Assembly (NCBI RefSeq): GCF_003319115.1
Contig: NZ_QOHF01000008.1
Location: forward strand, 114,608-178,607
DNA from: Geodermatophilus sp. TF02-6
GTDB taxonomy: Bacteria; Actinomycetota; Actinomycetes; Mycobacteriales; Geodermatophilaceae
DNA: 64,000 nucleotides
Direction: 5' to 3'
The translations under genes were made by a program, and so were the position numbers. Below the pieces are notes generated by a model. It was not told the DNA's origin. It worked only from the letters and a program-made list of their open reading frames with translations, and made no database searches. This document shows positions 26,038 through 33,124 of the stretch, piece after piece (within the stretch, counting starts at the first letter, position 1; the number at the start of each line of letters is the position of its first letter).

Positions 26038-26097
26038 GTCGCTGTGCCCGAGGTAGACGATCTCGATCGTACGGCCACGGTTCTCGGCCTCGTTGCG

Positions 26098-26499
26098 TCA
26101 CCGCTCCGCGGCGCGGTTCCACTTTTCCAGGGCGCTGATTCGGCCCGGTATGACCGCGGCACTCCGGTCGATCGGCAGGATGTAGGCGTACCGGGTGAGG
26201 GTGGGGGTGTTCTCCAGGGCGTCGAAGAAGCTCCGGCGCATCTGCTGGAGAGCGGAGTCGTCGAGCTCGTCGAGGTACTTCGCCTGCCACGCCCAGAGGC
26301 CGTCACCCCGGCCAGTCGGCGCCGGACACGAGAACTCGATGCCGCCGTCGGGAGCAGCGCGCCTCTCCAGCTGAGCGTGGACGGGCAGGCGCTCGATGTC
26401 CGGCACGAGGAGATACGTGAGTTCTTCCCACGCCCGGTGCTGACTGCCCTCGTGCTCACGGATGCGATCGAAGTCGATCCTCGGAAGCGGGAGCTGCAC
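26098..26499 (-). CDS. N-terminal PD-(D/E)XK-like effector domain of the Avs-like protein, ending at an in-frame TGA
   Basis: GTG 26499 (behind GAAGGA) starts 133 residues with a nuclease-like pattern: E25/E26 in AWEELTYLL, E55 in GIEF and Q72-A-K74 in WQAKY, the E...[DE]...QxK arrangement of Mrr/Cap4-type effectors at the head of Avs proteins. The frame stops at TGA 26098-26100 and continues without interruption as the STAND NTPase. TGG (Trp) to TGA would restore one protein (...AAER-W-RNEAENRG). The stop is followed by C (TGAC), a leaky context in bacteria. It may be a nonsense mutation, readthrough or a two-protein arrangement. Confidence 0.75.
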   Translation of the reverse strand: MQLPLPRIDFDRIREHEGSQHRAWEELTYLLVPDIERLPVHAQLERRAAPDGGIEFSCPAPTGRGDGLWAWQAKYLDELDDSALQQMRRSFFDALENTPTLTRYAYILPIDRSAAVIPGRISALEKWNRAAER

Positions 26500-26622
26500 T
26501 GGCGTCCTTCGACGACGGGATGGGACTCCGCATGATCTTCCTACGCGACGCCCGGTCCTCGTTCAGGTCGTCCGCCGCCGCTCTACCGATCCCCCACCGG
26601 GGACGCAACGGTTTGGCGCGGA

Positions 26623-28703
26623 TCAGGGGGTCAACAGCGTCTCGGCGTCGAGGACTCGAAGCTCGACGTTCTCCGCCGCGCACACCTGTTCGAGCCGGGC
26701 GCGCAGCGCTTCGTCGACGGTGCCGAACGTCGCCGCGACGTGCACGTCTGCGCCGAAGCGGACGCTGTTGCGGACGTCGCTTTCGACGTCGGTGAAGCCC
26801 GCAGGCTGCTTCTTCACCTCGCCGGCGTAGACCTTCGTGCCGCCCCAGCCCAGGAGGTCCACCTCGAACTCCTCGTCGGGACCGACGAACTGCGCTCCGG
26901 CTACGAGGTGAAGCCCTTCCGACTGAAGAACGGCAGCGGCCGCGAGCACGGGGAGACCCCCATTCCTGCTGATCAGACGCATCACCGGGGCGAGCAGGTA
27001 GTACAGCCGGGGTTCCCCATGATATCCGACGTCGTACACGGCCTGGGCGCCGCACGCTCGGCAGGTCACCTGGGCCGCGGCGTCGTCGAGCTGCCGGAGG
27101 TCGTGGGCGTCGCAGAGGGTGCAGTCCGCGCGCAACCCCCTCTGGACATGACCCCGGTCCACCAGTTCCGCCAGAGCCGCTGCAACGCGCGATGCTGGCA
27201 CCGCCGACGCCGGCGGCGGCAGGTTGGACGCCAGGTCATGGAGGGTCCGCGGCTGGGGCGGGCGGAGCGTGGCGAGCATCGCGAGCACGGACTCGCGGTC
27301 GGGCGCATCGAGCTTCTGCAGTTCGCGCTTGACCCTGCGGGTGTCGTCGGGCGTGAGGGCGTCTATGACCGACACGACCACCGGGTCCCGGTAGAGCTCC
27401 AGCTGGCCGGCTTCCCGTGCGAGCACGGCCCGCAGCTGCCGGGCCTTGTCTGAGGGCTCGTAGGGCAGGGCGACGGCCGCCTTCAGCACCTGCTCCGGTG
27501 AGGGCACGGCGAGGGGAAGCTCGTAGCGGCGTTGCAGCCAAGATCGCAGCCGTAGGGCATCACCCGTCCACGTGGCCCTCGCATCGAAGAGCTCGGCGAC
27601 GGCGGGTCGTCGAGGGACGTCGAAGAGCTTCGAGCGCAACCGCAGGTCTACCCGCTGGCCGGTGAACGCGGGCGCGAAGGACAGCGGTCCCAGGAACGTC
27701 ACCGTGGTCCGCGGTCGGTAGAGAGCCGTCGTCTGGTCGGTTGCGGCCCCAACATGCCTTGCGCCGCTCCAGAACTGCCGGGGGTCGCCGTTGATGACGG
27801 CTGTCGGCTCCACCGCCTGCGTGCGGAACAGGCCTTCCTTCCACTCCGTGCCCTCGTGAGGGGAGATGCCGATCACCGACTTGAGCAGAGTCTCCAGGTC
27901 CGCGCGCGGCAACGAGGCGCTGACCACGGACAAGGACGGCGTGCCGCGGGCGGTCTGCCGGACCAACTCCACCAGGGCGTCTCGGTTCGGCAGCACCTGG
28001 TCGTAGCCGAGGAGCAGCGAGGCGCCCTCCTCTCCGGGGCGCATGGCCCGGGCGTTCCAGAACCACAGCAGGTCCTCGAAGGTCGCCTCAGCGCCCACCA
28101 CGTACAGCAGAACCAGGGACTTCGCGAACGGCGCTTCCGCGTACAGGGTGGTCAGCCCATGCACGGTGTCGTCGATGACGCTGCTGCCCCGACCTGGGCC
28201 TCGAAGAAGTTGGCGTCCGTGACGGAGCGAAGCTCGGCACCGAACTTCGCCCAGCTGTCGAGTTCCTCGCGGGTCGCCAGACGGCCGACGGCCGCGACCT
28301 GGAAGGCGTTCTCCGCGCCGGCCTCGATGAACATCCGGCCGTCGAGTTCCGCCAGCGTGTGACTGACCAGGGCGGACGGCGCCCACTGCCGGGCGTCCTC
28401 GAGCGGACGGGCGGCTTCCACACGGACTGGCCGACCCTCGTGTGATCGAACGGAGCCGGCCGCGGTGAGCTTCCCGGTGAAGTCGATGACGGTCGTGACG
28501 TCCAGGACGTCCAGGAGCTGCAGCCCGCCTGCGGCGTCGGTGGCGTCTCCGCTCTTCTCGACCATCAGCAGGGGGAACCGGCGGCCGCCCCACATGCTGC
28601 TCGCGGCGCGCATGGCCGTCGTCATCTGGTCGAGGTCGTCCTCAGCGACGGCCAAGGCCAAGTGCTCCAGGCCGAGTTCGAAGCGGATCCGCTCCTGCCG
28701 CAC
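26623..28703 (-). pseudogene. Large unknown protein with zinc ribbon and C-terminal PD-(D/E)XK domain, frameshifted
   Basis: From GTG 28703 a frame of 183 residues (SMWGGRRFPLL, VLDVTTVIDFTG, VSHTLAELDGRMF) runs until a one-base shift near 28175-28195. The second frame continues (VIDDTVHGLTTLYAEAP) to 26623. Intact length would be about 690 residues. Near the end lie a C-x2-C...C-x2-C ribbon (CTLC, CRAC) and a restriction-like domain with EFEVDLLG and GEVKK, the D...ExK pattern. The family is not recognised. It lies 124 bp upstream of the Avs-like gene on the same strand, so it may be a companion or an independent defence gene. The true start may lie slightly upstream. Confidence 0.65.
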
Positions 28704-28773
28704 GAACTCGTCGACGCTCGCCGCACCATCAGGGGCTCCTTCGACGGAGTGAGAACGGCAGCTCCATCACGCA

Positions 28774-28805
28774 GTAGGGCCGGGCTCGTCTGAGCCCGGC
28801 CCTAC
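28774..28805. terminator. Perfect 14-bp hairpin left of tRNA-Ala 3' half (copy 2)
   Basis: GTAGGGCCGGGCTC, loop GTCT, and its exact complement. On the minus strand it lies 58 bp past the tRNA 3' end and before the unknown nuclease gene, so it may be a tRNA terminator relic or insulate the defence island. Confidence 0.65.
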
Positions 28806-28826
28806 TATGTGCTGGTCATCCGTAGC

Positions 28827-28857
28827 GCCGACCACGTGCGTTTCGCACGCGGTCGGC
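28827..28857. terminator. Second hairpin immediately beyond tRNA-Ala 3' half (copy 2)
   Basis: GCCGACC and CGTGCG pair with CGCACG and GGTCGGC with one mismatch and a TTT loop, 6 bp from the tRNA 3' end on the minus strand. It is a likely tRNA terminator. Confidence 0.5.
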
Positions 28858-28862
28858 CCCAG

Positions 28863-28905
28863 TGGAGCTGAGGGGACTCGAACCCCGGACCCCCCACACT
28901 GCCAG
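28863..28905 (-). other. Attachment-site-like 3' half of tRNA-Ala(GGC), copy 2
   Basis: It has the same content and orientation as 5864-5905: anticodon loop CTGGCAG, TGTGG stem strand, T-arm and CAGCTCCA acceptor strand, with one extra G in the variable region. The flank on the acceptor side differs from copy 1, while the flank beyond the anticodon loop is the same repeat. It is not a complete tRNA. Confidence 0.78.
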
Positions 28906-29056
28906 GGCGGCTGAGGGGGGTCCGGGGCGGTGCGCCAGAGTTCATCTACGCAGGTCAGGAGGGGACATCGTCGTCGGCGGACTCCAGCGGACGACCATGA
29001 ACACCATTGTTGGGCCACCATGGTGGCACCACACGGCAGCCGCCTGACCGACCATT

Positions 29057-29996
29057 GAGCCTGTCCGAAAATTTGGCTGGGTGCGGCTGGGGGGGAGCCC
29101 GGGCAGTGCGTGTGTATGCCTACAGAGCTCCTCCCCGGGCTCCGGGACCTATCTTGCACGCTCAACGTGTCGATCGACCTGTTGTGGTACCTGATCGCGG
29201 TGTTGGGTCCGCGCTGGCGCGGTGAGCACCCACAGCGCCGGCGGGGACGCCGACGCGCGTCGTTCGTCGATCTGCTCGCCGGCACGCTGGTCTACCTGCG
29301 CCAAAGCACCAGTTTCCGCGCCGCCGCTGCGGCGGCCCACCTGCCGCGCTCGACCCTGCACGACGCCTTCGGCCCGATCGTGGCCATGATCGCCGAGCTG
29401 GGCATCTGCCAGGCCGACGGAACTCTGCTGCGCGAGGAAGACCTCCAGCAGTGGTGTGCGGAGATGGCCGAACACGGAGAGCTGGTGCTGCTCGATGGCA
29501 CCGCCACCCGCTGCCCCCGGCCCGGTGCCAGCTGGGCGGCGCAGAAGCCGATGTGGGACGCCAAGCATCGCTGTCACGCGACCAACACCGAGACGTTGAC
29601 CACCGAACACGGTGACCTGCTGGCCGTGCACGGCGGCTGGCCCGGCTCGGTGCCCGAGGCCGACCAGGCGCGCCATTCGAGCTTCATCGGCGCCGTGCTG
29701 GCCTCCGAGGTGGCGATCGTCACCGACGCCGGCTTCCGCTCCGCCCGCGCCGATCTGCACGTGATCTGTCGGGCCGGCAACCACAAGACGCCCCAGCCCG
29801 GCGACCGCGAGATCACCCGAGCACGGGCGGAGAACGAACGCCCGCACGCGCTGCTGAAGTCCTGGCGGATCATGGATCGCACCCGGATCACGCCGCTGGT
29901 CAAGATTCACGCCATCACCAGCGCCGTCCTGGTCGGGCTGCAGACCTACGGCCACCGCCGACCGGACTGGCCCTGAACCAATTCTCGGACAGGCTC
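29057..29996 (+). mobile_element. IS5-like insertion sequence, 940 bp, target duplication ATT
   Basis: The ends are inverted repeats GAGCCTGTCCGA(A/G)AATT. ATT flanks both sides (29054-29056 and 29997-29999). The homologous uninterrupted site in repeat copy 1 (CGACCACTGAGCG) confirms the boundaries. One transposase gene fills the element. The insertion lies in the leader of the second toxin-antitoxin copy, about 70 bp before its promoter. Confidence 0.88.
29116..29976 (+). CDS. IS5-family DDE transposase
   Basis: The 286-residue transposase starts at ATG 29116 (GTG 29110 is also possible). It has an N-terminal helix-turn-helix (FRAAAAAAHLPRSTLHDAF) and a DDE_Tnp_4-like catalytic domain with acidic residues in VLLDGTATR, IVTDAGFRS and RARAENERPHALLKSWRIM. 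The protein is intact, so the element may still be active. Confidence 0.88.
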   Translation: MPTELLPGLRDLSCTLNVSIDLLWYLIAVLGPRWRGEHPQRRRGRRRASFVDLLAGTLVYLRQSTSFRAAAAAAHLPRSTLHDAFGPIVAMIAELGICQADGTLLREEDLQQWCAEMAEHGELVLLDGTATRCPRPGASWAAQKPMWDAKHRCHATNTETLTTEHGDLLAVHGGWPGSVPEADQARHSSFIGAVLASEVAIVTDAGFRSARADLHVICRAGNHKTPQPGDREITRARAENERPHALLKSWRIMDRTRITPLVKIHAITSAVLVGLQTYGHRRPDWP

Positions 29997-30063
29997 ATTG
30001 AGCGCCGCCTGCGCGCCGATGATCGGACGGCCTCTCGCCTCGGGGGCTCGTGATGGGCTCACC

Positions 30064-30092
30064 TGGACAATGCAAGGCGATCTGGTCATACT
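30064..30092 (+). promoter_or_regulatory. Promoter of RelB-like antitoxin, copy 2; predicted leaderless transcript
   Basis: TGGACA (30064-30069), a 17-bp spacer and CATACT (30087-30092). The boxes are identical to copy 1 although part of the spacer has diverged, which argues that they are under selection. The ATG at 30100 lies at the expected transcript start. Confidence 0.62.
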
Positions 30093-30099
30093 CGTGACC

Positions 30100-30384
30100 A
30101 TGACGACGCTGTCGCTGGCGGACGCCAAGGCGCACCTGTCTGCCCTGGTGGCCCGGGTCAGTCGCCAGCACGAGCGGGTCTACGTGACGGTGCACGGCAA
30201 GCCCTCGGCCGTCCTGGTGGCCACGGAGGACCTCGAGTCGCTGGAGGAGACGATCGAGATCCTGGCCGAGGCCGACACGATGCGGCGGCTGCACGCCTCG
30301 GATGCCGAGCTGGCCCGCGGCGAGGTCGAGACGCGCGAGGAGCTGGACGCGGCCATGCGCCGCCGCCTCGGCTCCGGTACGTGA
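30100..30384 (+). CDS. Phd/YefM-like type II antitoxin (copy 2)
   Basis: This is the duplicate of the 6160-6444 antitoxin, with changes at three of 94 residues (Thr/Ala twice, and the last residue). ATG 30100 is chosen by homology and the promoter; the open frame from 29998 begins at the IS edge. The stop overlaps the toxin GTG by 4 nt. It is intact and presumably expressed despite the IS upstream, because the promoter lies on the gene side of the insertion. Confidence 0.85.
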   Translation: MTTLSLADAKAHLSALVARVSRQHERVYVTVHGKPSAVLVATEDLESLEETIEILAEADTMRRLHASDAELARGEVETREELDAAMRRRLGSGT

Positions 30385-30668
30385 CCGAGCAGGCAGCGCC
30401 CTACGACCTGGCGATCACGCCGACCGCCCGCCGCCAGCTCACCGACAACCTGCCGGAGGCGGTCGCCGCGGCCGCGTACGAGTTCATCACCGGCCCACTG
30501 CTGGGCAACCCGCACCGGGTCGGCAAGCAGCTCCGTCCTCCACTGGAGGACCGGCACAGCGCGCGCCGCGGCACCTACCGGGTCATCTACCGCATCGACG
30601 ACGACATCCACACGGTGACCGTCGTCGATGTCGCCCACCGCCGAGATGCGTATCGCTCCGGCCGTTGA
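30381..30668 (+). CDS. RelE/ParE-superfamily toxin (copy 2)
   Basis: The duplicate of the 6441-6728 toxin with six substitutions in 95 residues, mainly at the N-terminus and one core position (Gln45 to His). It is full length with the same GTG overlap to the antitoxin. Two near-identical active pairs could stabilise the DNA between them, since loss of one copy would not free the cell of the other (inference). Confidence 0.85.
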   Translation: MTEQAAPYDLAITPTARRQLTDNLPEAVAAAAYEFITGPLLGNPHRVGKQLRPPLEDRHSARRGTYRVIYRIDDDIHTVTVVDVAHRRDAYRSGR

Positions 30669-31000
30669 CCACCTGTCGCAGAGTTGCTGCGCAGAACAGC
30701 ACCCGCGACCGCTTGACCCCCAGCCGTCGGCCGCGGTTTCACGGACGTCCACCACAGTGCATCCATCCCGGTCAACCGGCATGCGGAACCACGGCGAACC
30801 CTGACGAACCGACCCGAACGGCGTCCAATGGTGGTCACGAGATGGCGAGGGCGCCCCCACGCGAGCTCCCACCCACCTGGACGTCTCCGAGATCACGGGG
30901 CATCACACCTCATCCCCAAGGGCGACTGCGGCACATGTGCCCGTGCCGGGGCGTGAGGTATCGGACAGGTCGGGCACCGCTGCACCGGCGGAGGGCGTGG
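30669..31000. other. Noncoding stretch after toxin copy 2
   Basis: The first 170 bp repeat the tail of copy 1 (to CAATGGTGGTCA); the remaining 160 bp up to the enoyl-CoA hydratase stop hold nothing recognisable. This boundary separates the mobile block from the catabolic regulon. Confidence 0.6.
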
Positions 31001-31789
31001 TCAGGGCGCTGTCAGCGGCGCCCAGACGGGTGCTCTCTTCTCCACGAAGGCCAGCGCCCCCTCGCGCGCGTCGGCCGAGGCGAGGACCTGCTCCAGCAGG
31101 GCGTCCTGGTGTGACCAGAGCGCGTCGCCCGGCATCGGCAGTGCGGCGAGCAGCACCGACTTGCTGGCGGCCACCGCGCTCGGCGAGTTGGCGGCGATCT
31201 CCGCCGCCAGTTCCCGGGCCCGTGCCACGGCGCCGCCGTCGGCGACCACGGCGTTGACCAACCCCCATCGCGCGGCCTCTTGAGCGGACAGCTGCCGGCC
31301 GGTGAAGGCGATCTCGGCGGCCACCGCCCGCGGCAGGTGCGTGGCCAGGGCGACCAGCCCGCCGGATCCCGCCATCAGACCCCGGCTCACCTCGGGGATC
31401 CCGAAGCGGGCACCCTCAGCGGCCACCACCATGTCGCAGGCCAGTGCCACCTCGAACCCACCGGCGAGCGCATATCCCTCGACGGCCGCGATCACCGGCT
31501 TGCGGGTCGGCTGCCGCGTCAGCCCGAGGAGGCCGCCGCCCTCGGCCCCGACCGCCTCTCCGCGGCTGAACGCCTTGAGATCCATCCCCGCGCAGAAGTG
31601 GCCACCGGCGCCGGTCAGGACGGCGATCGACAGGCCCGGGTCGTCGTCGAAGTCCCGGAACGCCGCGGCAGCCGCCCGGGAGAGCGCCGCGTCGATCGCG
31701 TTGCGCACGTGCGGCCGGTTCAGGGTGATCGTCAGGACCGGGCCGTCGACGGCGGTGAGGACGCAGCCGTCCGCGGAGGGCGTGGACAC
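31001..31789 (-). CDS. Enoyl-CoA hydratase/isomerase (crotonase) family protein
   Basis: This 262-residue crotonase-fold enzyme has oxyanion-hole segments HFCAGMDLKAF and ALAGGFEVALACDMVVA and the E-containing GIPEVSRGLMAGSGG loop of hydratases. It would hydrate an enoyl-CoA in beta-oxidation. GTG 31789 follows GGAGGA; the longer frame to 31960 crosses the operator. It is divergent from acyl-CoA dehydrogenase 1 with a TetR-type palindrome at 31860-31877 between them. Confidence 0.9.
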   Translation of the reverse strand: MSTPSADGCVLTAVDGPVLTITLNRPHVRNAIDAALSRAAAAAFRDFDDDPGLSIAVLTGAGGHFCAGMDLKAFSRGEAVGAEGGGLLGLTRQPTRKPVIAAVEGYALAGGFEVALACDMVVAAEGARFGIPEVSRGLMAGSGGLVALATHLPRAVAAEIAFTGRQLSAQEAARWGLVNAVVADGGAVARARELAAEIAANSPSAVAASKSVLLAALPMPGDALWSHQDALLEQVLASADAREGALAFVEKRAPVWAPLTAP

Positions 31790-31859
31790 AGTTCCTCCAG
31801 GTTCCTCGGGCCGTCCGGAAAGTCGTGGGGAGGACCGTAGCCGAGGGCCACCCCGCGCA

Positions 31860-31877
31860 GTCAACACCTTGGTTGAC
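31860..31877. promoter_or_regulatory. TetR-type operator 1 (echA / ACAD1 divergent promoter)
   Basis: GTCAAC-ACCTTG-GTTGAC, a perfect palindrome in its arms, centred between starts at 31789 (-) and 31935 (+). It is one of eleven such sites in 31-62 kb. Confidence 0.82.
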
Positions 31878-31934
31878 GCCACTGCGAGGTCGTCGATACG
31901 GTCCGGAGCACCCGTCGCTGCACCGAGGAGTCCC

Positions 31935-33113
31935 ATGGCCCGCACCTCGCTGGACGCCACGCTGCTCGTCGACCGGGCCGATCACCACAGCGACCTCCGG
32001 AAGAGCGTCGCCGCGCTGGTGAGCGACTTCGGCCGGCCCTACTTCCAGGGGAAGGTCCGCACCGACGAGAAGCAGGCCGAGCTCTGGGCGGCGCTCGGCG
32101 ACGCGGGCTTCCTCGGCGTCCACATCCCCGAGGAGTTCGGCGGCGGAGGCGGCGGGTTGGGTGATCTCAACGTCGTCGTCGAGGAGGTCGCGGCACAGGG
32201 CTGCCCGATGCTCTCGCTGGTCATCAACTCCATCTGCGCCCCCATGATCGAGCGGTTCGGTTCCGCGGAGATGAAGCACGAGTGGCTGCCGGCACTCGCC
32301 GACGGCAGCCGGAAGATGTCGTTCGCGATCACCGAGCCCGACGCCGGGTCGAACACGCACAACGTCTCGACGACCGCGCGCCCCGACGGCGACGGCTGGG
32401 CGCTCAGCGGGACCAAGTACTGGACGTCGGCCATCGACGAGGCCGACGCCGTGCTCGTGGTCGCCCGCAACTCCGACACCGGGAGCGACGGCCGCCACCC
32501 GCTGTCGCTGTTCGTCGTCCCGACGTCGACACCGGGCATCGTGACGCAGCGGATCGACGCTGCCCTCCAGGTACCGGAGAAGCAGTTCACCGTGTTCTTC
32601 GAGGACGTCCGGCTGGGCCCCGAGTCGCTGGTCGGACGCAGCGGCGAGGGCCTGCGCCAGGTCTTCGTCGGCCTCAACCCGGAGCGGGTGGCCGCCGCCG
32701 CGCTCAACAACGGGATCGCCCGGTTCGCCCTCGACCAGGCTGCCCGGTACGCACAGGACCGCGTCGTCGGGAAGACGCCGATCGGTGCCCACCAGGGGGT
32801 GGCCCATCCGCTGGCCGAGGCCTACGTGCAGGTGCAGATGGCCCGGCTGATGACCGCCCGCGCCGCGGAGCTGTACGACGCCGGCCAGGACGCCGCCGAG
32901 GCCGCCAACATGGCGAAGTTCGCAGCGGCGGACGCCTCCCTCGTCGCACTCGACCGGGCCATCCAGGTGCACGGCGGGAACGGGCTCTCCAACGAGTACG
33001 GGCTCGCCGACCTCTGGTTCATCGCCCGTCTGCACAAGACCGCTCCCGTGAGCCGGGAGATGATCCTCAACTACGTGGCCCAGCACAGCCTGGGCCTGCC
33101 GAAGAGCTACTGA
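31935..33113 (+). CDS. Acyl-CoA dehydrogenase (paralogue 1)
   Basis: A 392-residue FAD enzyme forming 2,3-enoyl-CoA. Family blocks are FAITEPDAGSNTH (flavin-binding loop), QVPEKQFTVFFEDV, GAHQGVAHPLAEAYV and QVHGGNGLSNEYGLADLW. It is the first gene of a rightward operon ACAD - acyl-CoA synthetase - MBL hydrolase - FAH-family protein, with tiny gaps. It is closely paralogous to 57939-59129; both end QHSLGLPKSY. Operator 1 lies 58 bp upstream. Confidence 0.93.
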   Translation: MARTSLDATLLVDRADHHSDLRKSVAALVSDFGRPYFQGKVRTDEKQAELWAALGDAGFLGVHIPEEFGGGGGGLGDLNVVVEEVAAQGCPMLSLVINSICAPMIERFGSAEMKHEWLPALADGSRKMSFAITEPDAGSNTHNVSTTARPDGDGWALSGTKYWTSAIDEADAVLVVARNSDTGSDGRHPLSLFVVPTSTPGIVTQRIDAALQVPEKQFTVFFEDVRLGPESLVGRSGEGLRQVFVGLNPERVAAAALNNGIARFALDQAARYAQDRVVGKTPIGAHQGVAHPLAEAYVQVQMARLMTARAAELYDAGQDAAEAANMAKFAAADASLVALDRAIQVHGGNGLSNEYGLADLWFIARLHKTAPVSREMILNYVAQHSLGLPKSY

Positions 33114-33124
33114 GCGCGGCCACG

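Larger units (their letters stand above)
28863..30840 (+). repeat. About 1-kb direct repeat, copy 2, split by an IS
   Basis: The tRNA half, leader, toxin-antitoxin pair and tail match 5864-6905 once the 29057-29996 insertion and its 3-bp duplication are removed. Similarity ends near CAATGGTGGTCAC. Confidence 0.8.

Noticed and set aside
26098..26100. TGA as selenocysteine in the Avs-like protein
   Set aside because: No SECIS-like hairpin was evident just after the codon, and the position fits tryptophan by local sequence; plain nonsense or readthrough is simpler.
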